A DNA stretch of 64,000 nucleotides. It comes from Beroe forskalii (lineage: Eukaryota > Ctenophora > Nuda > Beroida > Beroidae). This document shows, one piece after another, positions 12,550-24,500 of this stretch; positions within the stretch are counted from its first letter, which is position 1, and each line of letters starts with the position of its first letter. The translations under genes were made by a program, and so were the position numbers. Where the stretch lies: NCBI GenBank assembly GCA_011033025.1, contig WFMF01000022.1:62001-126000 (forward strand), in the 5' to 3' direction. The notes below the pieces were generated by a model that was not told where the DNA came from, did not search any database, and worked only from the letters and a program-made list of their open reading frames with translations.

Positions 12550-15500
12550 CTACCTCATTTCCTGCTTGATGCAGATATACTCGCACCACAGGGCATTCGG
12601 TATCAGGGAGTAATCTTTGATCAGTAACTTGTCACATATGGGACTGAAAGACATGGCGGTGTCCTTAGAGGCACTTAGAGTTATGGAGATAAAGGAGATT
12701 TCCAATCAGGTCACAATGAAACGTATATAACGAAGCTCCAAGAATGATTTCTAGCCGAGGTTCAGAAAATTTCGTAATGAGATGAAATTTTTCTGAACTT
12801 CAGCTAGAAATAATTCTTTGGAGCGTATTTAGGTACAATTATGTTAGGTAAGTAATAAGTTATTAAACAGATCGCTGACAGAGACCACCCAATACTCCAA
12901 TAGCAGTGGCAGTTCGAACTGCAGTTTGCCACGCACAAAACAAACTGTGATTCGAACTGTCACCGTAACGAGGAAATACTACTCACGAGCTAGCGATAAT
13001 TGGGAAGTAAGGTCCCACGAACTTCTCCAGCAACACGAACCACAGGGTCCCCACTACACACCCGACCAGGAACCCAGCCCACACTTGGGAACACGTGTGG
13101 TACCGCAGATAATACCTAGACAGGGATTAATTACTGAATTCGTTGAGTGATGTCATTTAGCCCGGACCCTTGTCTGACAGGGCGCGCGCGGAGGCCGCGG
13201 AGGGGGCTGGGAACGCCTGACACAAGCGGACCCGGCCCCGTGTTGTCGTACGATGTATGACCCGCTGACGCCAGCCGCGAAGCGGCTGGCGTCAGAATCA
13301 GCGTCAGAATCAGCGTCAGAATCAGCGTCAGAATCAGCGTCAGAATCAGCGTCAGAATCAGCGTCAGAATCAGCGTCAGAATCAGCGTCAGAATCAGCGT
13401 CAGAATCAGCGCCGCGCGCGCGGCGCTGATTCTCGAGAGGGTCTGTCAACGCCAGACAAACCCCGTGTAGACATCACTGTCTCCCGTTGTTCAAAGGAGA
13501 GGTGACTGAAGGGGTTTAGATTTTTGCGCGCGCGACCGCGCGTTTTCTTCGAACAATCGAACATGCGCGGAGAAAAGGCGCGCAGACGAACAAACTGGGG
13601 AGTTGTAGGAATTTTACCCTACCCTCCGTCATGTGCAATTTTTTCACGGGGTCGTTTGCAAAACGACCCTCCAAATTTCCGAGTGTTGCGCGCTATGGAT
13701 GGAGAAATCAATCTAACTGGGGAGCCTGACAGCGCTAGTAGGATGTTACCATTCCCTCCGCCGCGCACACAGCGTTTTTCGGGTATGTCTCCCATGTAAA
13801 CGGGGTTACTCCATGTTATGGAGCCTTATTTTGCGCGCGAACAAACAGGGACACGTAACATGTGGTAAAAACGGGGCTGAGTGACGTCAGAGATCTAAAG
13901 TCGGCGGCAATTGAAAATACACTTGACTGGAAAAATGTACATCTTCTTTGTCTGAGTCGTGGCGCGCGCGCGAGGCCGAGGGGGTCAGGCAACGCCTGAC
14001 AACATCTTCTATGGCCGAAATAGAAAGAATTGCTCATTCAGGCCAGCTCAGGATCATCCAGCATGTCATTTTATGATGAGTTCAACCGTTTTCAACCGGC
14101 CCAAATGTTTAGTTTTTCTTATTTTGTGGACAGAAGACACTCAAATTTTCAGTCAAGTGTATTTTCATTTGCCGCCGACATTAAAGGTCAATTTTTCTGT
14201 ATCCTAAACCTAACCATGACCCTAACCTTAATCCTTACCCTAAACCTAACAAATTCTGACCCTAATCCCGACCCTAACCCTAACCTTTAAAGCGCTAGAT
14301 GCGCTTAATTATATTTTCTGAGTGACGTCATTGTCATAGATAATGAAGGCTCCCGTTTACATGGGAGACTAGCCGTTTTTCGCGGGGAGTCTGCAACACG
14401 ACAATCTAAATTTCGGAGTGGGGGGGGGTTGAGAAGGAAGCGATAAGCATGTTGTATCTTCATACAATTCCGACTCGGATTCGAAGTACCTGGTTGTTAT
14501 AGCTTATGAATTGAGTCAAATTTTAACACTGCACAAATCTAAATAAATTTGAATCGGCGATGACTTATCGAAAGTCATCTATTTTCGCTTTTCGAAAATT
14601 TTCCATAAATCGCTGTGCGCGCGCTCACGCGCGGCGTAAAACGTAGGTATCGGAGACACTTGTATCGAGTAAATGTCTCCGCGCGTTCCAACAAATACAC
14701 CGATCCGGTGCCACAAACCGCTAATGTGTTCCTGTCGGCGTGAAAGATAAACATCACCTGTCTAAAATAGACATTGTCTGAGGTAAACTCTATTACATAC
14801 ACACAAAAAGTGTTTGAGTGTGTAACAATGAACTCACCTACTATAGCACACAGCACCAGAAACCAGGATGGACTGAACAGCGAACACGTGCTTCCAAATC
14901 CTAGCCAGCGGTATGATGAACGTAACCTCTTTTATTCTGGAAGAAGTTATGTAAATTGCGCGGGAAAATTTGTGTCAAACGAGATGCAATTATCTAAGTT
15001 GGGTTCAGGGGACAGAATTTGGACATAAGATTGAGTATTTTATCCACGAACTTCAGTACAGAAGTGCTGTTCTCTGACCGCCCATGTTTATCGTTTAGCA
15101 GCTTTTGACTGCTATCTGTACCACTTATCAGTCATCATGATACATTAGGGTGTGATACAGTAGGGTGTAAAATCACGAAACTAACAGCCACCTTTGTACA
15201 CAAATACGCTGTTCAATACACCTGCAATTCATTGGGTTATTGTTACTAGACACGTGGTGCACTTTTCGAATAGCACAAGTCTGTACTCAACATCTGTAAC
15301 TGCTTAATTTAAAGGTTACTAATAAATCAAAAAGAAATTAAAACATGTTATGTTGATGATCTTGCACAATTTATAATTGCTTATAAAAATGATGAACTTA
15401 CACAATTTGGTTATAATTGTGATTGAGGACAAGTTATATCAAATATCATGAAATTATCCATTGAGTAACTTTCGTAAACCACCTTGGAAAGTTATAAGGT

Positions 15501-18500
15501 TAGCATTGACTTTCGATGAGTCAAATGGTCGCCAACAAACATACAATAATAACTACACCGCATTGAATGTGGTCATTTAGCAATATGTATTTGACGCTAT
15601 GGAAATACAATCGATCGCTATAAATAACAACCAATACTGTTACACTGTAACAGTGTTACACTGTAACTGATACATAATATTCAAGGTATGTTTAATGTAT
15701 GGGTATGGCAGTTATTTAAGAGACAAAACTTTCGTATGAAAATATTTCATATTTCCCGCCAAATTCCATCATACAAGGATACAGCATGTTTTGTCAACAT
15801 GATTACGCGGTCAAACCGCTGCTGAATGATGTGAGATGACTTACGTTTTGATAGGTACCTAGATGCTCGTTATACACCGTGTTCAATCTTCAATCAGAAA
15901 ATCTTAATCCGAAAGATTTCTAAATCCTACGGATTAAAATTTTGTGACAACTCAAAAGTAATTTGTAGTTTGTTTGTGATAACTCAAAAGTTATTTTTAG
16001 TTTCTTCACTCCTGTGAAAGTTACTTATAGTGATGTTTGAGAAACGTACATCGTATTTCTGAGCACAAACCCTCCTAACAGACTCATTCTCCGGTAGTAG
16101 TTTAGGTGATAATTTGACAAAGTATTAACTGCTTGCGTAGCGTGTACCGGACAGACTGTACATATTAATAATAATAATTTAATAATATTAATACTCTAAT
16201 GATATTAATATTACTCAAAATAATATTTTTATATCCATTCGCTGTAGAGTCCGCGATTTTCTAGCGAATCACAGTACCAATGGAAAAGTGAGAAATTGTA
16301 CTGTGTTTTAACTCTAGACCGGCTAGCAGCGGCTAGGTGGCCATGAAGCGGTCAAAGTTCGGTGCAGACATCCAAAGCTGTGATATTATAATATTTTGAA
16401 CGACAAAAAGGGGAGAAAGTTGGGGGATGATTAAATCATATTGGCATCTATAAGGGCTCCTGAATTATTTAAATCAAATTTTAGAATGAATAAAACATGT
16501 GACACCCCCTGAAAAGTGTAACAGTTAGTAATATATACAGCTTTAAAAAGCCCGTACAATAAATAGGAGCTAAGAAATAAGATGTTGGTTGTTGGCATTT
16601 ACTAAGCGCTACGCAGTAAGCTCATGACGTTGACCAGCCCATTCATTACGTGCGGGGTTAACATAGATGGTTAATATATTACGTTAATCAGTCAGGGGGA
16701 TGGGGGTTTTCATATGATTACGCTACACGTGAGCGTAGCAAATCATAAAGTTACTGTAAACTTGACTACAAAGAGGGGGGGGGGGGAAGGGTGATGGTTC
16801 CTTCAGAACCTGAGATGGAAGAGAGTAGTTCCTCTACTTACCTAAGGCAGAAGAGGATATTTATAATTTACCTAAGGTAGAAGAGGAGCAGGACGAAGAG
16901 AGTGAAGTACCCAGCGAACTGACTGTGGGAGGAGGGCATCCCGTACTTAGACCACAGTTCCGTGCCAGCAGCTGAAATATATAGTGCTCGGTGATTGGTG
17001 GAAATACAGTGCACGGTGATTGGTTGAAATACAGAGCTCGGTGATTGGTTGAAAGGAAGGGAAGTGGGTTGTGATTGGTTGAAATACAGTGCTTGGTGAT
17101 TGGTTGAAAGGGAGAAGAAGTGGGTTGTGATTGGTTGAAATACAGTGCTTGGTGATTGGTTGAAAGGGAGAAGAAGTGGGTTGTGATTGGTTGAAATACA
17201 GTGCTTGGTGATTGGTTGAAAAGGGAGAAGAAGTGGGTGAACGATGGGAAATTATGGTGATTGGTTGTCATTGCGATTCGTGCTAATGTAAGTGATTGAT
17301 CTATAACTGATGATTTATTAATCACGTCCAAAAACTTGAGAATTGCCCTTCCATTGAGTCAAGATACGGTCTTAGTTCCCCATAAATGGCCGTAAACATG
17401 AAAACGTTGAATTAAATAAATTGCATTAATTATAATCTCTAATAATTCGCATAAGACTAGACTACTCACTTACTTAGATCAACCAAACGATAATTTTCAT
17501 CTGCGCGTGTAAATTGACTGACGAGTGAAGGCACCTGTCACTCTACAGTAAAAAGTGAATAGTCTCTGACATGGAAGCAGTGAATAGAGTCTGACATGGT
17601 AAACAGTGAACAGTGTCTGATTTACTGTAAACTCAGTCTGTCGTGATTTGGTCTCACAGTTAGTTCCGATTATATGCAGCATCGTCACGATGTCGGAGAA
17701 ATGAGCTCCTTTCAACCTATCAAACGGCTTAATGAATGATTTCCAGTGAAAATAGGGTGTCAAACAATTACAATGACCGCCGTATTTATCAAGGAGTTGG
17801 GATTGTGTTACGTCACTCAAGAAGGATTTAAATATAATGACAGAACGAAGCTCATTTTGACTTATATGAAAAGTCATTTCTGAAGTTGTGTCTTACGCTG
17901 TTTTTGTTCCCCCCTCTGTTTTTACCTTCTCTCTAAAGCGCCTATGTTACAAGTCGAATCGTCCATGTAATATGTCTAGTGATATAATACACAGTTCAAT
18001 TTTAGAAATTATAAGAAATCTTGTTGATAATCTTTATTGATTATTTACGACCTGGTACAACATGTAGAAAAATACATATCGAATTTAAATAATCTGTACG
18101 TTTACGTTCTTTTAATGCTTAAAATAAAAAAGGAAAAATTTAGCTTCAATATTTAGACACGCGCGCTGCCTAAATCATTATCATTCTTTGACCTCGTTCA
18201 TCATCTAAAATAGAGCTACTGCTGCACTGAAAGTAGATTGAAGAATATTGAAGAAAAGTTAGAAAATTCCTCTCCACTATTATAGGAGATCTAGACTCCG
18301 ATTCCTTGTTGACAAGTCTATAGGTACATATAATACATAACTGTATGTGAGCTATATAATGTATCCGCGCGTGCTCAACTTCAAGTAGAACTACTCCAAG
18401 TGATTGGGCTGTATATTGTATGATACAATAGAAGGATGACGTCATTATCATAGTTTAACATGTTCAGCTGATGACGTTAGACAGTCTATTTCCCGTGCGT

Positions 18501-21500
18501 GGGGTGCTTAGTACTAGTAATAATAATACTAATACGAGTAGCTGTATAGAAATATTAGAACTGGTATAACATATTGTGCATGTTCTAGTACAGAGTGTTT
18601 TGTTATACCGTGTGTAAGGAGGGGGAAAGAGAAAGGGGGAGAGAGTTATATAGTGTGAGGTGCCACTTTGTGCCACAAGTGCAGCCACCTGAATGCCACC
18701 GTACAGCAGCAAGTGTAGCCAAAATGCCTTGTGCCATTGGATTTCCAGTCCACTATTTTATGTAGTACTATACTATTACAACTTGACACACTGCCATAGT
18801 AATACCATTCCTTCATATTATTCTCGTGATAAAGTGGTCGACTGTATTCGATAAGGTGGCGTCCATTTTTGTGAATTAGATATTGAAGAGTAGAAGGCTT
18901 AATATATTCTCTTAGCTTCCAAGCTAATTTTTTGATGATTCTTGTCATTGGCTGAAATACAGATCATGAAATAAAGAAGCCTCAGAGTGTTTTAGCTCCA
19001 CTCCTTTTCCAGCATGATATACACGGCAGACTCATCCAGTGTAACTCATGCTGCCCTCTAAGAATAGGCGTTTACACAACACCATATAACCTCACTCTTA
19101 CTCGGCTATTGTTTGCCAGCAACCCGTACACCGTCAAGTGTGACCCCTTACAAGGTCCGATGAACTCACTTTAACCCATTACCTCATTAGCAGCTTTAGA
19201 ACAATAGAGCATACCTTCCCTTCCTCACCTAGCTCCTACTCTCCTAAACTCAGGGCATTTCAATAGTGCCGGCTTATAGTCACGTGATATAGAACTTGGG
19301 GTATAAACTGAAACACCTGCAGACTTGAAAATGCAACGTGGGTCGTGGGGGCGTCACTCTGTGTTTAAAGTCTATTGGTTTTTAAGTTTCTGTCCCAGGT
19401 TTCATCAAAGTTTTGGGTCACGTGACCATTGAGTATAATCGAAGAGATCTACAAGTTCAAGAAGGATTGTATAATAATGTACAGGACAGAGAGGTACCTA
19501 TCCGCATGGGCTGAATGTCCGTGTATTCAGTACGGGGGTGAACACGAACTACTCAGCTTGGTAATTACAAACCTGACTTTGAGGCCATTTTACGTAAGTA
19601 CTATACAATGATGATTTGATATTGAGTTAGAGATCGTAGGTCCAGTCCCCGGCTAAATATTTCACAATAATTACAGACCTACTTAATTATACTTGCTACC
19701 TTCGTATTTGCAATTTGGTAATTACCATGGTAATCTCCATGGTTATAGATTTGGTAATTGAATGGCAAATGCTAACCATTACGTTATAACAAACATTACC
19801 ATCTTGTACTTCTTATACAATGTACTAATGTAAGCGTATATTGCGTAGTCAATCTCTAAGAGATTTAACATCTGGTTAGCCCGCACCATGCTTTGTCGGT
19901 AGGTCGGCACACGCATTGAGAGGTAGTCGGCAGAGAGGAAAATGAGTAGGTAGTAGTTCAGGACACGGTTCTCTGTGATTTAAACGATGACCTCAGAACC
20001 TTTTAATCATGAATTCGGAGGGGTACAATCCATAGCGTGTGCTTTGGGCTTAAAATCAAAGCTTCGATCGACAGACCCGGACAGACCGTAGCATTAAATC
20101 CTAATGTGAGCACCCTAACCAGGTGCTCAATGATCCGTGATCTGAGTGAAAAAATTCTGAGAAATGAAGCAGGAAAACAACTTGATATGTTCTGCACTAG
20201 CACAAAATAATCACTACACCTTGTTACATGCACACAGATAATAGTACACTGCAAACAGCAAATGTGCTGTGAGTGGCAGTACAATGTCGTGGTAGTGCTG
20301 TAAGAATACATAATGTGTACAATATGTGTATACATCGTATAATAACCCACACTAACTACAATATAATACTATGATGCTTACATTTGACACGATATGATGT
20401 ACAGTTATATTGGATCAGGATATCAGGTATTTTAGTGAATAGCGACAAAAGTTGATATTCAAAGTTTCAAAAACTGCCCAACGCCCCCTTGGGGCTGTGA
20501 AACTATGGGCCTCAAAGTGAGGTAGGAGATTATATGAAAGAAACCTCTTTGAATCACTTGAAATCACTAGAAATCACAAGAAATCACTAGAAATCACTTG
20601 AAATTTAATTCAATACCTACTTCTGGGAGGTCGAGGCTCGGCAATGATCCGCTTTAACACTTGGTTCGTTAGCTCGTTAACAAACATCCCAAGATAGAAG
20701 TACATCTGAAATATAAAACTTTTTAAAACCCAGAGGAGACTGGCGATGTTCCACACAGTAAGAGACCACTTAGAAAGAATTGTTTCATTATCATCAGAAT
20801 TCTCAAATTTGATTGTATAAAGTAGTGTTGTAAAGTTTAAAATAAGAGGTTTTCTTTCAGGACATATCGAGGAATGTGGCAAGAAATTAAGGAAGCTTCA
20901 GCCAATGTGGTAGAGTATTATTTTCCGTCGTTTCATCTCTGAAGGAAAATGTTATGATAATACGAATGATATGTGGTAAACAGGAGTAAATGAATATTAT
21001 GATCAGTCGAAGCCGCCATCCACACATCGCTTACTTTTCACCTGCAAAGTTAAAATGTCAAATCAATCAATGACCTGGTCACGGGAGAAAATATTAGAAT
21101 TATGATGATATCGTTATCACACATGTCACTAGAAGATTACGAGCGCTTTTGTTGTTTTTATACTTTCATGGCGCTATAAAAACTGCCCATTGCCCAAGCA
21201 AAATAATTCTTAGAAACCATGTACGCCAAATAAAAGACATTGTGGTTGACGACAATATATCATGATGAAAATGGTAGCATTATATATTCAGAGATTGAGC
21301 GCGCGATTGCCTTGCTTGAGGTATAACAATACTATGATGAATCCATTGAATCGGTTTCCTTTGTATTTCTTCGCTGCATATCTGAGATGTTTCTCATAAT
21401 GTGTGTCTGCAGCAACACTCAAAGTGGCATTGGAACTGACTGGCACCTAGCGTAATATTATTTTACTACTTTACTAGTAGTAGTATTATTCCAATACTAG

Positions 21501-24500
21501 CTGTTGTCAACTAAATAGCTTTATCAGAATTCATAGATAGACAGACAGGTACAGACAGAGAATTTAGATTTTGTATCGTGACGAATGACTAGATATCTAT
21601 TTTTCTCCGTAATTGTATCTATGCTTCTATGTAATTTTGTAGAATATATAATATTTTGGCATTTTTGCCAGCCCAGCATCGTGGGTTTCACAACACAAGT
21701 TTATACACATGTACAAAAACAAAAAAATATATTGCACCTCTCGAGCAAATAATTGAGGTAGCTGACAAGAGCGTATACAAAATACGGACGCGGAAAGTTT
21801 ACAGGTTAAACAGATCCTGTATAGTAGAAACCAACTTTATTTTTGTTTACATTTTTTTGGTTTTATGCTTTGTGCCAGTTTGTTAGTATATAAGTATGTC
21901 AGCATTTCTCTATTTTGTTTAGAATTATCTTTTTATTTTTTCTTTCGTCCATCTTTTGGCCAAGTGATGAAGAAGATGAACCGGTAATGACGAGCAGGCT
22001 ATTATACCGATTTCCGGCAAATTTCCTCCTAATTACAGACATGTTTCCTCCTTAATTAGTTAATTGTACAATATTGAAAATACACACACTGACGCATACT
22101 TACACATTTATACACCTTTCAAGGCTGCCATGTTATCATAACACACCATCCTAATAGAAGAATACTTCCATAATCGATGTCATCTTTCTGACAATTATCA
22201 CAAGATTTTCGAAAGCGTCTGATTACAATTCTCTCGTATCAGTTATTTCGTTTAAACTTCAATCTCTTGAGGTCATCTTTCTGGCTATGAAGATGGCAAT
22301 GGTATGATATTGATTAATGGGTCTTAACATTATCTGGCACTACAACACATTCGGCATCTGAATTTCAATGGAATTGATTCAGTATCATTTGTTTTGAGCC
22401 TTGTTTCTTGAGCGAATAAAACAGGACAGGTCCAAACACCTAGTGATAAAACGTTAGTATTGCTCAAAAAATGGTTTCTCTATCTCTTTAACCGATGCAA
22501 GTTCAGATTACAATGGTGACACCAATATATTCTATGACTATCATTCTATGACCATCATTATTATAATCAAGAGAGGTAGTTATAAAATACATAGACACGC
22601 GCCTATCGGAGTATCGGGTCCATTTCGGGATACTTCCCGAGGGCGTAAGCCCGAGGGATGTATCCGGTTTTGGCCCGAGCCCGCAGGGCGAGGGTCTAAA
22701 CCAATATGGACCCGATCAGGCAAGTATCTATATATTATAGACCCGCAAGAAAACGTCATAGGGTTCTATAAGTCTATAAGTAGGAGTCCTCGCTCTCCAT
22801 GAAGAAATGACACGAATGGAGTTGAAAACCCGCGATTTTTTGCAATATGGAGAGTTTGGCTAGAAATAATTTGAGGAGCATCCTATTTAACTGACAACTT
22901 TACGGAATTAAAACACGTTGTTTCCAGCCTCAGTTATGGAATTTTAAAAATTGTCTGTGATTACAGTTCGGACGTAAAAGCTTCTTTCGCGATTCCCCAA
23001 AATCGCCATAGAAACTTCGAAATCTATCTCCTCCAAAAAATTATTTTGAAAATCATCTTAAAACTTTCCAGATACAGATATGATATCTTAAAGTCTGTAC
23101 TAAAATCTTAAAAGCTTAAAATGAAGAGATTTGTCCTGGGGGTAGTCTTGTGGACTTTTGATTAGAACCAAAAATATTTGATTTTGAGTTTTCAGGTTTG
23201 GCAATTTTTCTCGAAAAATAGCTTCCTGAAAATTCTAAATAGAATATTTTGATAGATGGGCAAAGCAAGTTTAAAGATCATATCTCGAAAAATGTGTTCA
23301 AAATGGCGCGCTTCTTGGTATTTTTTGTGGTTCAATTTTGATGAAAAATACTCACAAATCATAAGCTCGTCGAAACGACGGGAAGATTTGAAAGTTGGAA
23401 TGTTAATGAAAGCTAACTAATAACCCCCCCCCCCTAATAAAGATAACAAATAAAGAGCACACTTTTAGTTTAAGCAAAAAACAATATTTTGAATGCAGAT
23501 TAAGATCCAACTGGAGCACGGTCCTGTCTTCCAAGCTGGTGCTCCAGGCATCTGGTGTAGGAAAACACGTCGATTCCCTCACGCCACAGTAAGAGTAACC
23601 TTATCTGACTCCCCTGCTTTTCCGTTCAAAGTAAACTTCGCAACCCACTCGCTGCCGTTAGAGAATAAGGAGCTTTTCTTGGAGTAGAATGTCCGGGTTT
23701 GACGGGAGATACGCCTAGCTATCTGCACGCACTTTGGCGTCGTCACCTTACTTTCACACAACTTCACACTTTCTATCCGAGCCTTGACAAGATCGCTGAA
23801 CGCATTGAGAATTTTGCCGTCGTATTCCAGATTGAAATGAACTCTGCATACCTTCTTTTCCTGCCAACAGGGCACTCTTTCGACCTGCAGTTTCACAGTC
23901 TTTGACTTGGGAACCCCGCACGTGCCTTTAGTTTTCTTTATGAACGCGTTGTGTCCTTTTGCGGTTGTAGCACCAAACTCTATAAATTCTGGATCCGTGG
24001 CAGAGGTGCACTTTGTAAGATTGTATTTAGGACCTAAGTTACTTGGAAGTTCTTGGTCAAAACACCCTCCGCAACTTGCATCAATTCCACAAGTATGTAG
24101 ATCGAAAACCGTTTCATGTTCTGTTAACTCAATATCAAGTTTCTTCCCTTTTAGAACTTTGTAACAGGACATGTCTGACGGACCTCCTGATATTGATTTG
24201 GCAAGTTGGGCCTGGGTTCGAACCTCAACCAGCATTGAAAGGATCCCCATAATGAGCGAAATCATCACCTTCATCGTATAACACGTTGCAAGTAACTTAC
24301 AAGCCAAATTAAATTTAACGGTTAGAAATGGGTAGAATGGGGAAATGGGGAATAATGCTGTTTCTATTATGTAAGAAGTGACGCCCCTCTGGGAATTAGT
24401 TTGTTAAGGTTTTAGCTTTTCCATTGCCTAATATAATTATTGCGGGCAATACAACGCATTCGGCATTATTAATGTCAATGGAATTGATTCAACATTATTT

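Larger units (their letters stand above)
13141..14430. repeat. GC-rich repeat block in DOLPP1 intron 5
   Basis: Within the AT-rich intron lies a block with repeated GCGCGCGC clusters (about 13181, 13411, 13528, 13832, 13963). Two similar pieces reading GCGCGCGGAGGCCG and GCGCGCGCGAGGCCGAG each precede an AACGCCTGACA motif. A segment near 13640-13690 is imperfectly repeated near 14373-14422 (TTTTTCRCGGGG through AAATTTCSGAGTG). ATGTCTCCCATGTAAACGGG at about 13784 recurs inverted at about 14351. I read it as one or more decayed transposons; no terminal repeats with a target duplication could be fixed. Confidence 0.5.

Noticed and set aside
13153-13449. Minus-strand 98-codon frame with an Asp-Ser-Asp-Ala repeat
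   Set aside because: The protein repeat is simply the 12-bp DNA array read in one frame; the flanks have no motif, and it lies in an intron of a gene on the same strand.
14575-14856. 93-codon minus-strand frame beginning MLCAIVGEF
   Set aside because: It overlaps the end of a DOLPP1 exon in the wrong frame and continues into the intron; the conserved reading is the AVCYSR frame.
16861-17331. 156-codon minus-strand frame with repeated STNH words
   Set aside because: Produced by the 56-bp minisatellite. Its end overlaps the DOLPP1 exon in a different frame from the MPSSHS reading.
20003-20350. 115-codon minus-strand frame in DOLPP1 intron 3
   Set aside because: No motif, no splice-site context, and composition like surrounding non-coding DNA.
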